64,000 nucleotides of DNA from Paracoccaceae bacterium (GTDB taxonomy: Bacteria; Pseudomonadota; Alphaproteobacteria; Rhodobacterales; Rhodobacteraceae). The notes below the pieces were generated by a model. That model was not told where the DNA came from and made no database searches. It was given only the letters and a program-made list of their open reading frames with translations. Below are positions 1-8,599 of the stretch, piece by piece. Within the stretch, counting starts at the first letter, position 1, and the number at the start of each line of letters is the position of its first letter. The DNA is taken from contig WKFK01000012.1 in assembly GCA_014872815.1 (NCBI GenBank), forward strand, positions 310,001 to 374,000, in the 5' to 3' direction. The translations under genes were made by a program, and so were the position numbers.

Positions 1-80
1 CTTTGTAACGGGTTGAAACATGGCTGTAACAAATCGGCAAAACACCGCGCACAATCAAACAACCTCATGATTATAAAAAG

Positions 81-106
81 AAAAAGGCCGCCCAGGTGAG
101 CGGCCT
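81..106 (-). terminator. Rho-independent terminator after ftsZ
   Basis: Read on the minus strand, a 7-bp GC-rich stem (AGGCCGC paired with GCGGCCT, arms 100-106 and 85-91) with an 8-nt loop is followed by a T tract. It lies 25 bp past the ftsZ stop and should end the ftsA/ftsZ transcript. Confidence 0.85.
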
Positions 107-130
107 CTTCACAGATATTTCACAAAGAAA

Positions 131-1789
131 TTAGTTGGCTTGGCGACGCAGGAAGGCTGGGATTTCAATCCGTTCCTGATCTTCATCCATCTGAGGCGCC
201 GCTTCGTTGGACTGAACAGCTGGCTGCTGACGCACCGGCTGCTGCGCGGCTTGGGGCATCCCCTGCTCCGCACCATGGCCGGTCATCTTGTTGATCAGCG
301 AGTTGATGCCAAAGCGCGGACGCTCTTCTGCGCGTGGTTCAGGCGCTGGGGCCGCCGGACGGGCCGGAGCCGCTGGTGCCTTCTCCACAGCAGCCTGCAG
401 GCGCTGCATCAGCTGCGGCGTGGGGGTGCCAGGCGCTGGACGCTGAGGTGCGACAAACTCTTGTGGCTCCTCTTCGAACATTTCTGGCTGCACAGCCTGC
501 GCGCGGGTCGGCTGATATGCCGGAGGAGGCACATCTGCACCTGCGGACGCCGCGTCAAAGGCAGGCGCTGTAGGGGCTGTTGCAACGGCTGGCGCTTCCT
601 CTTCGAAGATATCTTCCATCTGCTCCTGCGCGGCCACCTGCTGGGTGTCCATTTGCGGGAAGAGGGATGGTTCAGACACAGGCGCTTCAGGAGCCGCCTC
701 AACCGGAGCCGCCGGAGCCACCTGCTCTTCTGCGGGCGCCTGCTGCGCAGTCTCGATGGTTGGCGCAGTGGTCAGTGGCTCACGCATGGAACGACGCGGC
801 AAAGGCATCGCAGAAGTGGTTTCCGCCGCATCGATACCGGTTGCCACAACGGACACCCGCATGCCGCCGTCCAGCGTTTCGTCCATGGTGGAACCCACGA
901 TGATGTTGGCGTCTGCATCGACTTCTTCGCGAATGCGGTTGGCCGCTTCGTCCAGTTCGAACAGGGTCAGGTCGTGACCGCCGGTGATGTTGATCAGAAC
1001 ACCCTTTGCGCCGCGCAGCGAGATCTCGTCCAGCAGCGGGTTGGCAATTGCCTTCTCTGCCGCCTGGATGGCGCGATCTTCACCGTCAGCTTCGCCGGTG
1101 CCCATCATCGCTTTGCCCATCTCGTCCATCACAGCGCGTACGTCTGCGAAGTCGAGGTTGATCAGGCCCGGACGCACCATCAAGTCGGTTACACCTTTCA
1201 CGCCCTGATACAGAACGTCGTCGGCCATGGAGAAGGCTTCGGTAAAGGTAGTTTTTTCGTTGGCCAGGCGGAACAGGTTCTGGTTTGGAATGATGATCAG
1301 CGTGTCGACCATCTTCTGCAGCTGTTCCACGCCCTCTTCGGCCTGACGCATGCGCTTTGCGCCTTCGAATTGGAACGGCTTGGTCACAACACCTACGGTC
1401 AGAACACCCAGCTCACGCGCTGCCTGCGCGATGATTGGCGCGGCGCCGGTACCGGTACCACCGCCCATACCGGCGGTGATGAAGCACATGTGCGCGCCTG
1501 CGAGGTGATCCACAATCTGCTCGATGCTCTCTTCGGCAGCGGCTGCACCAACGGTTGCGCGCGCCCCAGCGCCCAGACCTTCGGTGACCTTCACGCCCAA
1601 TTGCACGCGGCTTTCAGATTTACTCTGCTGCAGAGCTTGCGCGTCGGTGTTCGCAACCACGAACTCCACGCCCTCAAGCTCTTTGTCGATCATGTTATTG
1701 ACCGCGTTGCCACCTGCACCGCCAACACCAAACACGGTGATGCGGGGTTTCAGATCACCCTCGTCGGGCATCGTCAGATTCAATGTCAT
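131..1789 (-). CDS. ftsZ: Cell division protein FtsZ
   Basis: Tubulin-like GTPase that polymerises into the cytokinetic ring at midcell. The 552-residue product has the N-terminal nucleotide-binding [10 protein letters not shown] segment, the tubulin signature GGGTGTG near residues 109-115 and the T7 loop NLDFADVR near 211. A linker of about 210 residues rich in Pro, Ala, Gln and Glu follows, then the conserved C-terminal peptide ending [12 protein letters not shown] that binds FtsA and other partners. The linker is much longer than in E. coli, as in other alphaproteobacteria. An ATG at 1789 is preferred over a GTG at 1819 because AGGCGGA sits 6 bases before it. It is the last gene of the dcw cluster. 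Confidence 0.98.
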   Translation of the reverse strand: MTLNLTMPDEGDLKPRITVFGVGGAGGNAVNNMIDKELEGVEFVVANTDAQALQQSKSESRVQLGVKVTEGLGAGARATVGAAAAEESIEQIVDHLAGAHMCFITAGMGGGTGTGAAPIIAQAARELGVLTVGVVTKPFQFEGAKRMRQAEEGVEQLQKMVDTLIIIPNQNLFRLANEKTTFTEAFSMADDVLYQGVKGVTDLMVRPGLINLDFADVRAVMDEMGKAMMGTGEADGEDRAIQAAEKAIANPLLDEISLRGAKGVLINITGGHDLTLFELDEAANRIREEVDADANIIVGSTMDETLDGGMRVSVVATGIDAAETTSAMPLPRRSMREPLTTAPTIETAQQAPAEEQVAPAAPVEAAPEAPVSEPSLFPQMDTQQVAAQEQMEDIFEEEAPAVATAPTAPAFDAASAGADVPPPAYQPTRAQAVQPEMFEEEPQEFVAPQRPAPGTPTPQLMQRLQAAVEKAPAAPARPAAPAPEPRAEERPRFGINSLINKMTGHGAEQGMPQAAQQPVRQQPAVQSNEAAPQMDEDQERIEIPAFLRRQAN

Positions 1790-1848
1790 AGAACTGTCCG
1801 CCTGTTGTTTACCCGCCACAGCGGGCTATTTTCTGCCTACTCACCCCC

Positions 1849-1877
1849 ATTATTAGCAGGCTTTCCAGAATCGTCAT
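1849..1877 (-). promoter_or_regulatory. Candidate ftsZ promoter with a GANTC methylation site
   Basis: On the minus strand a TAATAA(T) -10-like hexamer (1850-1855) is preceded by 16 bases and an ATGACG -35-like hexamer (1872-1877). A GATTC (GANTC, the CcrM target of alphaproteobacteria) at 1868-1872 lies inside the promoter. It is about 60 bp from the ftsZ start. The hexamers are imperfect, so the promoter call is inference. Confidence 0.4.
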
Positions 1878-2093
1878 CCCAAAAAGCGCATTTCGCCACA
1901 AAATATGGGGTAAAAATGTGAAAACTAGCGGCATCTTGCCGAAACCGCCAGATTTTGCGGGGCAAGACAAGTGTCACACAACACTAAACAGACACCCAAG
2001 ACGCAAAGCGCGCCGCAGGAGTTTGCTATGTTTATGTTTGGAGACCACTGCTCGGCGCTCCGGACCCGCGTTTTGATCGCGGTTATCCGGAAC

Positions 2094-2108
2094 TTAACCA
2101 AGGCTTAA
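2094..2108. promoter_or_regulatory. CtrA-type binding site (TTAA-N7-TTAA)
   Basis: The bases TTAACCAAGGCTTAA form a perfect TTAA-N7-TTAA motif, the consensus for the response regulator CtrA. It lies 40 bp past the ftsA stop and about 305 bp before the ftsZ start. In Caulobacter CtrA binds the ftsZ promoter and represses it; use of this site here is inferred. Confidence 0.6.
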
Positions 2109-2147
2109 TCAGAGGTCACCCCCAAAAACGCGTCCGCGCCCCCTTTC

Positions 2148-3482
2148 TCACCAATTCTCTTTGAACCACCGCACCGCCTTGCCAAACGGCCGTGTGTTGT
2201 AACGATCCACCGGCAGGTCGAAGTCCCACCATTCGTCCTGCGGATGTGTTGCGTAGAGGCACATGCCCACGGTTGCGGCAAAGCCTGGGCCGGTGGCGGC
2301 CTGTGGCAAGCCATGCACACGCATCGGACGGCCAAGGCGGACCTGCTGCCCCAGAATCTTGGAGGCCAACCCATCGAGCCCCGGGATCTGGCTTCCGCCG
2401 CCGGTCAAAACAATCTGCTGGCTTGGCAGATGCTCAAAACCCGCCGCATCCAGACGCGCGCGCACTTCTTCGAGGATTTCCTCAACACGAGGGCGCATGA
2501 TGCCAATCAGTTCCGCCCGGCTCACGGTACGACGGTCATGTTCCCAGTCGCCAGTGTCTCCGGACAGTTCGATCATATCGCGGTCATCCATGCCGGTGGC
2601 GACAACGCCGCCGTAGAAGGTCTTGATGCGTTCCGCCGTCGCGGTTGGCACCTGCAGGCCCATCGAGATGTCGCCAGTCACGTGATCGCCGCCCATACGT
2701 ACGGTGTCCGCAAAGATCATGTGTTTCTTCATGAAGATCGACAGGCTGGTCGCCCCGCCGCCCATGTCGATACAGGCTGCGCCGAGCTCTTGTTCATCTT
2801 CCACCAACGCCGACAGGCCAGAGACGTAAGCCGAAGAAGCAATCCCCGCGAGTTCGAGATCGCAGCGGCGAATACAATGTACGAGGTTCTGCACCGCTGC
2901 CTTGTCCACGGTCAGCATGTGCATGTCAGTGGTCAAAGTCTGCCCCACCTGCCCACGCGGATCGCCCAGGCCAGAGCGGTGGTCGAGCGCAAAGTTCACA
3001 GGCTGCGCATGCAGCACTTCACGGTCCGCGCCGTAGTCCGGCACATCACAGGCCGCGAGCACGCGGGCCACATCCTGATCGTCAACGGTTTGGCCCTCAA
3101 GCTCGATTTGCCCGTCCAACCCATAAGAGCGCGGTTCTGCACCAGAGAAACAGGCGATCACATGATCCACTCGGATTTTTGCCATCTTCTGCGCCGCCTG
3201 CACCACCGTGCGAATGGCGCGTTCGGTTTCCTGCATGGTGTCTATTTCGCCAAACTTCACACCACGGGACATAATGGTGTTGGCGCCAATCACACGATAG
3301 CCAGACTGCCCAGCCATGGAGCCAATGCCTTCGACACTTGCCAGACGGTCGGTTCCATCAAACCGCAACACCAGACAAGCAATCTTGGACGTCCCCACAT
3401 CCAAAACCGCAATCACACCGCGCTGCATGGCTGCTTTGCGCATCGCGCGCATGGCGCGCTGGCTCTGATAAAGCTCTGTCAT
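2148..3482 (-). CDS. ftsA: Cell division protein FtsA
   Basis: Actin-like ATPase that anchors FtsZ filaments to the membrane and recruits later division proteins. The 444-residue product shows the phosphate-1 motif DVGTSKIACLV near residue 30, the 1C domain in the middle, the second phosphate and adenosine motifs (IDMGGGATSLS, VLTGGGSQIPGL) and a C-terminal basic, aromatic tail (VRWFKENW) typical of the amphipathic membrane helix. The ATG at 3482 overlaps the ftsQ stop as ATGA, so translation is coupled; an ATG at 3521 inside ftsQ is less likely. It lies in the ddl-ftsQ-ftsA run. Confidence 0.97.
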   Translation of the reverse strand: MTELYQSQRAMRAMRKAAMQRGVIAVLDVGTSKIACLVLRFDGTDRLASVEGIGSMAGQSGYRVIGANTIMSRGVKFGEIDTMQETERAIRTVVQAAQKMAKIRVDHVIACFSGAEPRSYGLDGQIELEGQTVDDQDVARVLAACDVPDYGADREVLHAQPVNFALDHRSGLGDPRGQVGQTLTTDMHMLTVDKAAVQNLVHCIRRCDLELAGIASSAYVSGLSALVEDEQELGAACIDMGGGATSLSIFMKKHMIFADTVRMGGDHVTGDISMGLQVPTATAERIKTFYGGVVATGMDDRDMIELSGDTGDWEHDRRTVSRAELIGIMRPRVEEILEEVRARLDAAGFEHLPSQQIVLTGGGSQIPGLDGLASKILGQQVRLGRPMRVHGLPQAATGPGFAATVGMCLYATHPQDEWWDFDLPVDRYNTRPFGKAVRWFKENW

Positions 3483-4357
3483 TGTCCCACTGTCCCTGTC
3501 GTCATCTGGCTGGCTTGCCACCAGGCATCTACGGCCTGTTCTGTTAGTTGTACCGTGGGCCGATGTGCCAAACGCATATCGACCACTTTGATGTCCCGCT
3601 CCAAAAGCTCTTCGGCGTGGTTCAGCGCGACCACGCGGTCCAGCGCTTCCTCCGCACCTCGCTCCGGCAGTTTGATCCGCTGCCCCCGATCCAGAACCAA
3701 ATCCCAGCGCCGCTCTCCCACGCGCACCAGACCAATCACCCGATCCGCCAATGGGGCTGCCGCCGAAAACAGGCGCAGCGCTTCTTGCACATGGAGCTCC
3801 GCCCCCTCGCCCGCGATCAATGGCATCTGCGCATGCGCTGCGCGGGAAATGGCTGGGCCGGTGACGTTGCCTTCCGGATCGACCAGCGTCAGCCCCTCAT
3901 GGGTGCGCCACACCACAACCGGCGTACGCTCCGCGACGTTGAGTTCCAGAATGCCGCCCGGACGCACTCGCACGGCCACGCTGGCAATCGCAGGCAGCTC
4001 TTCGACACGTTCGCGGATCGCTGGCAGGTCCAGATCAAAGGAGCTTGTTGGGAAGCTCAATGAAAGAATGTCGCGGATGTCTTCAGACGTACCTTGGGAC
4101 GCGCCATCCACGGTCATCGCAGACACCATAAACTCCGGCCGCGTGGCGATCTCACGGCGCAAATCGTTCACCGCCAGGTTCAGGCTCTCGCGCCGATCCG
4201 CGTCAGACAACCAGACCGTCGCGGCCCCAGCCACAACCACAAACGGCACCACCACCCGCAAGAACAGACGGAACAGTGGGGTCAACATCAACCGCTCAAA
4301 CCGGTACGCCCACCGGGAAGGCGCATTATCGCGGCGGCCTGTCGTCAACGGTCGCAT
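3479..4357 (-). CDS. ftsQ: Cell division protein FtsQ
   Basis: Bitopic membrane protein that links the Z ring to septal wall synthesis through FtsL and FtsB-type partners. The 292-residue product has a short basic cytoplasmic N-terminus, one membrane segment near residues 25-50 ([20 protein letters not shown]), then a periplasmic POTRA-type domain and a beta domain ending near [18 protein letters not shown]. The start at 4357 is chosen because GGAGG lies 7 bases upstream, and this overlaps the ddl 3' end by 13 bp. FtsQ is poorly conserved, so position between ddl and ftsA supports the call. Confidence 0.94.
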   Translation of the reverse strand: MRPLTTGRRDNAPSRWAYRFERLMLTPLFRLFLRVVVPFVVVAGAATVWLSDADRRESLNLAVNDLRREIATRPEFMVSAMTVDGASQGTSEDIRDILSLSFPTSSFDLDLPAIRERVEELPAIASVAVRVRPGGILELNVAERTPVVVWRTHEGLTLVDPEGNVTGPAISRAAHAQMPLIAGEGAELHVQEALRLFSAAAPLADRVIGLVRVGERRWDLVLDRGQRIKLPERGAEEALDRVVALNHAEELLERDIKVVDMRLAHRPTVQLTEQAVDAWWQASQMTTGTVGQ

Positions 4358-5265
4358 GAAGCGTCCTCCACCATCCAGGCACAAAAGTCAGAGAAGGACA
4401 TCCCGATAAGTTCGGCCTGCTCGGGGCTCAGCGATGTTGGCGTCATACCCGGCTGGGTGTTCACTTCCAGAATGATCAGCCCGTCCAAACCGCGGCTTTC
4501 GTCCCAGCGGAAATCGGTGCGCGACACACCGCGACAGCCCAATGCCTGATGCGCGCGCACGGCGTAGTCCATGCAGGCGTCATAAATCTCTTGCGGAATG
4601 TTGGCCGGCACCTCGTGGCGGGAGCCTCCCTCAGCGTACTTGGCCTCATAGTCATACCAACCATCGGTGATGATATCGGTCACGCCAAGCGCGCGATCCC
4701 CCATCACCGTGGTGGTCATTTCACGTCCCGGTGCGAAGGTTTCCACCATCACCTCATCGGGCATGGTTTCCGCCAGTTGCGGCGGCGTGTTGGCACCTTC
4801 GTTGACAATATAGATGCCAACCGAACTGCCCTCATTGTTGGGTTTCACCACATAAGGCGGCGCCATCACATGACGCTTGGAGACCTCTGCCTTGTCGGCA
4901 ATCACGCTCTCCACAACCGGCAGCCCCGCCTGCTTAAACGCTTCTTTTGAGCGCTGTTTGTCCATCGCCAAAGCAGACGCCAGCACGCCGGAATGCGTGT
5001 AAGGAATGCGCAACCATTCCAGCAGACCTTGCACACAGCCATCTTCGCCCCAGCGGCCATGCAGGGCATTGAACACAACATCCGGCTTGATCTCTTGCAG
5101 GCGAGCAACCAAATCGGGGCCGGCATCGACCTCGACAACGTCCAATCCTGCGTCCCGAAGGGCAGCGGCGCATTCACGCCCTGACGACAGTGACACCTCT
5201 CGTTCTGCTGAGGGGCCGCCCATCAATACTGCCACCTTGGGGTGTGTCTGCTCTGACAGTCCCAC
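4345..5265 (-). CDS. ddl: D-alanine--D-alanine ligase
   Basis: ATP-dependent ligase that makes the D-Ala-D-Ala dipeptide used by MurF. The 306-residue product has the N-terminal [19 protein letters not shown] motif, the ATP-grasp core with [13 protein letters not shown], and the metal-binding end [16 protein letters not shown]. The length fits the family. It is the first gene of the ddl-ftsQ-ftsA run and has a 240-bp upstream gap with a CtrA-type site, so it probably begins a transcript distinct from murB. Confidence 0.97.
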   Translation of the reverse strand: MGLSEQTHPKVAVLMGGPSAEREVSLSSGRECAAALRDAGLDVVEVDAGPDLVARLQEIKPDVVFNALHGRWGEDGCVQGLLEWLRIPYTHSGVLASALAMDKQRSKEAFKQAGLPVVESVIADKAEVSKRHVMAPPYVVKPNNEGSSVGIYIVNEGANTPPQLAETMPDEVMVETFAPGREMTTTVMGDRALGVTDIITDGWYDYEAKYAEGGSRHEVPANIPQEIYDACMDYAVRAHQALGCRGVSRTDFRWDESRGLDGLIILEVNTQPGMTPTSLSPEQAELIGMSFSDFCAWMVEDASCDR

Positions 5266-5472
5266 TGTGCCTCAATGTCCCGGACCCTTTTTGGCCCTGT
5301 TCTTATGCGAGCCCTTTACGGACTCAGTTATCACAGCCACGTTGGACTGCTCTTTTTATCATCAGGCACGAAATGCCTGCTCGGGGTGGGCACATGGCCC
5401 TGCGCTCAATTGGGTCTTTGACCCTGAATTCGGGCTTTGCGCCCTTGTTTTCTTAGTGGTCTCAGTTCTTGG

Positions 5473-5487
5473 TTAATGACCGCTTAA
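5473..5487. promoter_or_regulatory. CtrA-type binding site (TTAA-N7-TTAA)
   Basis: TTAATGACCGCTTAA, followed by C, is a perfect TTAA-N7-TTAA(C) motif about 210 bp before the ddl start, in the 240-bp gap after murB. In Caulobacter CtrA activates ftsQA, and this is the matching position. A GACTC (GANTC) also lies nearer to ddl at 5321-5325. Confidence 0.6.
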
Positions 5488-5505
5488 CGGGTCCAAACTG
5501 AGTTA

Positions 5506-6432
5506 TCATTCCGTCGCCGGTTCGCCGACGCGCATGATTTCCCACTGTAGGTCTATTCCGCTGTTTTGGAAAACCCTTTTTCGAACTTCCTCGCCAAGAT
5601 TTTCCAAATCTGCGGCAGTTGCGTCACCGGTGTTGATCATGAAGTTGGAATGCATCTCGCTCATCTGCGCCCCACCAACGCGCGCACCACGCATGCCGGC
5701 ATCATCAATCACTTTCCACGCCTTCAGATCATGCACGTCATCCGCCTTCCCCGTCGAAGAAAAGCCCGCCGGATTGCGGAAGGTGCTGCCCGCGCTGCGG
5801 TCTTTGGTTGGCTGTGTGGCGTCGCGTTTGGCAAGTTGATCTTCCATGCGCTGCGCCAGCTCTTCAGGATCCCCGGATGGGCCTTTTAAAACCGCCTCCA
5901 CAATGACCCAGCCTTCGGGCAAATCCGACTGACGGTACTGGAAGTTCAGATCTTCCGCCGTGAGCGTCACAATCTCACCGGCTCGCGTCACTGCCGTGGC
6001 CTCAACAAACACATCCGCTGTGTAGCTGCCATAGCAGCCCGCATTCATCCGCACCGCGCCTCCAATGGCACCCGGAATGGTCCGCAAGAAGGTCAAATCC
6101 ACGCCCGCCTGCGCCGCTTTGCGCGCCACATGGGCATCCAACGCCGCCACACCGGCCCGCACCCGATTGCCCTCAATCTCTATGTGATTGAAACCACGCC
6201 CCATCCGGATCACAACGGCCCGCAAGCCGCCATCACGTACGATCAGGTTGGAGCCAACGCCCATCGGAAAAACGGCCACATCTTCAGGAAGCGCCTTCAG
6301 GAAAGTGGCCAGATCGTCCACATCCGCTGGCTGGAACAAATAGTCCGCCGGACCGCCCACACGCAACCACGTCAGGCCGGAGAGCTCTTTGCCTTCGGTC
6401 AACTTTCCACGTGGGGTGGGCAATGTGGTCAT
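5506..6432 (-). CDS. murB: UDP-N-acetylmuramate dehydrogenase MurB
   Basis: FAD enzyme that reduces UDP-GlcNAc-enolpyruvate to UDP-MurNAc with NADPH in the cytoplasm. The 308-residue product has the FAD-binding run [26 protein letters not shown] and [16 protein letters not shown], then the C-terminal catalytic segment GSTFRNPAG. Its length is that of the short, type II MurB form. It lies 77 bp downstream of a small membrane-protein gene and upstream of the ddl control region. Confidence 0.97.
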   Translation of the reverse strand: MTTLPTPRGKLTEGKELSGLTWLRVGGPADYLFQPADVDDLATFLKALPEDVAVFPMGVGSNLIVRDGGLRAVVIRMGRGFNHIEIEGNRVRAGVAALDAHVARKAAQAGVDLTFLRTIPGAIGGAVRMNAGCYGSYTADVFVEATAVTRAGEIVTLTAEDLNFQYRQSDLPEGWVIVEAVLKGPSGDPEELAQRMEDQLAKRDATQPTKDRSAGSTFRNPAGFSSTGKADDVHDLKAWKVIDDAGMRGARVGGAQMSEMHSNFMINTGDATAADLENLGEEVRKRVFQNSGIDLQWEIMRVGEPATE

Positions 6433-6509
6433 GGTATTTCCTTGAAATCAAAATGCCGGTTGCGCACCGATACCGAAGCCGGACTTAGGCGGCAAGCGTT
6501 TCCACAGCA

Positions 6510-6824
6510 TCAGCGGCGCGCACGCAGGGCTTTGCCCATCACAAACAACCCCCAACCAAGCGCCAAACTGCCGGAGGTGCCAAAGAACAGCCAGGAGCGA
6601 TAGCCTTGCAGAACAGTCAGCTCCTCGCGATCCGCATCCGAGGCAAAGACAGTCAAGGTCACTTCCAACGTCAACAACGCCACGACTAGACACACAATCA
6701 GCAGACTGGCCCGCATCATCAAATCGCGTCGCACCTTATAGCCAGTGATCAGCCCGTACAGCGGCAGGATCAATGTCGCAAACCAGATCAGCGCATTCAA
6801 AGCGAGGGTAAAATCAAGGATCAC
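6510..6824 (-). CDS. Small conserved membrane protein, unknown function
   Basis: I do not recognise a named family. The 104-residue product has about three hydrophobic segments (an N-terminal one ending near LYGLITGYKV, one near ASLLIVCLVVALL, and a C-terminal one near LALGWGLFVMG) and a basic end, ALRARR. The GTG at 6824 is preferred over a GTG at 6842 because GGAGA lies just before it. It overlaps the preceding DUF2484 gene by 11 bp, which suggests translational coupling. It is the third of three tiny membrane proteins between the APC permease and murB. Confidence 0.75.
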   Translation of the reverse strand: MILDFTLALNALIWFATLILPLYGLITGYKVRRDLMMRASLLIVCLVVALLTLEVTLTVFASDADREELTVLQGYRSWLFFGTSGSLALGWGLFVMGKALRARR

Positions 6825-7080
6825 TGGGGGTCTCCATACCACTCACACGTTTGAACCAGCGCCACAGGTAAATCACGGGCCAGCGCATGATCCACGCGCC
6901 CATGCCCAACAGCACCAACGCCAACCAGATGCTATTCTGGATAGCAACGCCAATCAGGATCGGAATGCCAATTGCGATCATCACGTAAGCAAATTTCCAG
7001 TGGTGATCCCTGGACGGGAACATCGCCCGCAGGTTCGCCACGATGAGCCAGACAAATGCTGCTGTGATCGAAATCGTCAT
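6814..7080 (-). CDS. DUF2484 family membrane protein (second copy)
   Basis: An 88-residue protein of the DUF2484 type known from Rhodobacteraceae dcw clusters; its function is unknown. It has three predicted membrane segments and the shared pattern of an N-terminal (A/C)VWxxxANLRAMxPxR motif and a C-terminal RWPxxYLxRxxK segment. Its ATG overlaps the stop of the first copy as ATGA. The two copies probably arose by duplication, although their sequences have drifted far apart. Confidence 0.8.
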   Translation of the reverse strand: MTISITAAFVWLIVANLRAMFPSRDHHWKFAYVMIAIGIPILIGVAIQNSIWLALVLLGMGAWIMRWPVIYLWRWFKRVSGMETPSDP

Positions 7081-7346
7081 GCATCGCCCTCCGGCTCATG
7101 ACGCTCCGCAGGTAGACCGAGCGCTTTACGGCCAAAATACAGAAGAGGCCGCCGGAACATCGATACAAAGCCAAACAGAGCCGCACATCCCAACAGAACG
7201 CCGTGCTCATAAAAGATCACGCCTATCAGCACCGGAGCGGCCATCAACAAAGCCACACCCGGCACATATTGTCTGCGCATTGGCAAGGCCGCCACCAGAG
7301 CTGACGCCAACACCCAAACGCAGGCAAGGATCAAAGACAGGCTCAT
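7077..7346 (-). CDS. DUF2484 family membrane protein (first copy)
   Basis: An 89-residue protein resembling DUF2484, with an N-terminal ACVWVLASALVAALPMRRQ motif, two or three membrane segments and a C-terminal RRPLLYFGRKALGLP segment. The start at 7346 gives a one-base TGATG overlap with the permease stop. A longer frame reading back into the permease gene is rejected because the family starts here. Function is unknown; its position next to a transporter and mur genes suggests a role at the inner membrane. Confidence 0.8.
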   Translation of the reverse strand: MSLSLILACVWVLASALVAALPMRRQYVPGVALLMAAPVLIGVIFYEHGVLLGCAALFGFVSMFRRPLLYFGRKALGLPAERHEPEGDA

Positions 7347-8533
7347 CAATAGACTCCCAGATACAGAACCAAAGCGCCCACCGACAACAGCAATCCCACC
7401 ACCGGAACGGCCATCGGCACCACAAATGGGGCATCCGGCGCACGCCGTTTTATGCGGATCAACGCCAAGTTCATCACACAGAACGCGGTCAGCAGGATCG
7501 CCGAGGTGACCTCGGCCAGTTGCGCCACATTTAATGTCAGCGCCCCGGCCACAACGCAACCGCCAATCAGGACTGTCGCCAGAACTGGCGTTCCACGTGT
7601 GGGATGCACCTTGCGAAAGACATCGAGCGACTTTGCGCGACGCCCCAGCCCATACAGAACACGACTGGCCATAACAATCTGCGCCAGAACACCATTGAGT
7701 GCCGCAAACACAGCTATGGCGGCAAGCGTCGCTCCGTGCCCCTCTCCTTGCCAGGCTTGGAACACCAAGGCCAATGGCCGCTCACTCACCGCCAATTCGG
7801 AAAGCGGCACCACCCGCACGGTCACATAGGTCACCAGCGCATAAATGACCGTTGTGATCCCAAGCGACAGAAAGATCGCGCGGGGAATGGTACGCTCCGG
7901 ACTGCGCACCTCCTCCGCCATGTTGACGATGTCCTCAAACCCAATGAAGGCGAAGAAGGCCAGAACAGCCCCCGCGCTCACGCCAACCCAAACAAGTGGC
8001 TCCGGTGTTACAAAACTCTCCACCACCGGCGCCTGCGATCCGGCCCAGACAACCAAGCCAAGCCCCACAACCTCAATGGCAGTGAACACCGCCGCCACCG
8101 CGAGGCTTTCCAACACGCCATACAACGCCACAAAAGTCAGACTCAGGCCCAAGCCCAAAATCAAAACATAGGACGGCACATCCGCTATGGTTTGCAAATA
8201 TCCAGCGCCACCGCGCAGCACGGCTGCGGCGGACACAGTGCCCGTGGCGACAATGGCAAGCCCAACCAAAACCGCAAGAAGCTGCGATCCAAATCCCTCT
8301 GCGGCAAAAGCGGCTTCCCCTGCGGCTTCAGGGTATCGAGAAGACAATTCGGCGTAACTTAAAGCTGTCGGCGCGGCGACCAACCCGGCCAAAAGAAATG
8401 ACACAGGCGCCCAAACACCCGCCTTCGCCGCAACAGCGCCCACAAGCACATAGATGCCCGCCCCGACCATAACGCCGACGCCATAGGCGGTCAGCAACCC
8501 CAAGCCCACAGAACGTTTTAATTGAGTACTCAC
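7346..8533 (-). CDS. APC-superfamily amino acid permease
   Basis: A 395-residue secondary transporter of the amino acid-polyamine-organocation superfamily. It shows about 11-12 hydrophobic segments, the TM1 unwinding motif GVMVGAGIYVLVG near residue 20 and the conserved cytoplasmic segment FIGFEDIVNMAEEVRSPERTIPRAI near 200. The substrate cannot be read from the sequence. The GTG start has a strong AGGAGGGTGAC leader. It sits inside the dcw cluster between murC and murB and is translationally linked to three tiny membrane proteins, which is not a standard dcw arrangement. Confidence 0.88.
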   Translation of the reverse strand: MSTQLKRSVGLGLLTAYGVGVMVGAGIYVLVGAVAAKAGVWAPVSFLLAGLVAAPTALSYAELSSRYPEAAGEAAFAAEGFGSQLLAVLVGLAIVATGTVSAAAVLRGGAGYLQTIADVPSYVLILGLGLSLTFVALYGVLESLAVAAVFTAIEVVGLGLVVWAGSQAPVVESFVTPEPLVWVGVSAGAVLAFFAFIGFEDIVNMAEEVRSPERTIPRAIFLSLGITTVIYALVTYVTVRVVPLSELAVSERPLALVFQAWQGEGHGATLAAIAVFAALNGVLAQIVMASRVLYGLGRRAKSLDVFRKVHPTRGTPVLATVLIGGCVVAGALTLNVAQLAEVTSAILLTAFCVMNLALIRIKRRAPDAPFVVPMAVPVVGLLLSVGALVLYLGVY

Positions 8534-8599
8534 GTCACCCTCCTGCCCTTCGCCACAAGCAAAGATCAGGACAGCTCAAATATCCAGTGCCTTTTTGTC

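Larger units (their letters stand above)
1790..2147 (-). other. ftsA-ftsZ intergenic control region
   Basis: This 358-bp gap holds no gene. It contains the CtrA-type site at 2094-2108, a candidate ftsZ promoter at 1849-1877, a GANTC site at 1868-1872 and the ftsZ ribosome binding site. Its size suggests ftsZ has its own promoter and is not only read through from ftsA. Confidence 0.7.

Noticed and set aside
140-1921. A 593-codon plus-strand ORF antisense to ftsZ
   Set aside because: It is a shadow of GC-rich ftsZ; the product is rich in Arg, His, Cys and Trp and has no family motif.
2244-4409. A 721-codon plus-strand ORF across ftsA and ftsQ
   Set aside because: Antisense to two certain genes, with no recognisable domain and shadow-like composition.
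5412-5444. Two small hairpins between murB and ddl as a murB terminator
   Set aside because: Stems are 4-5 bp and no T tract follows on the minus strand.
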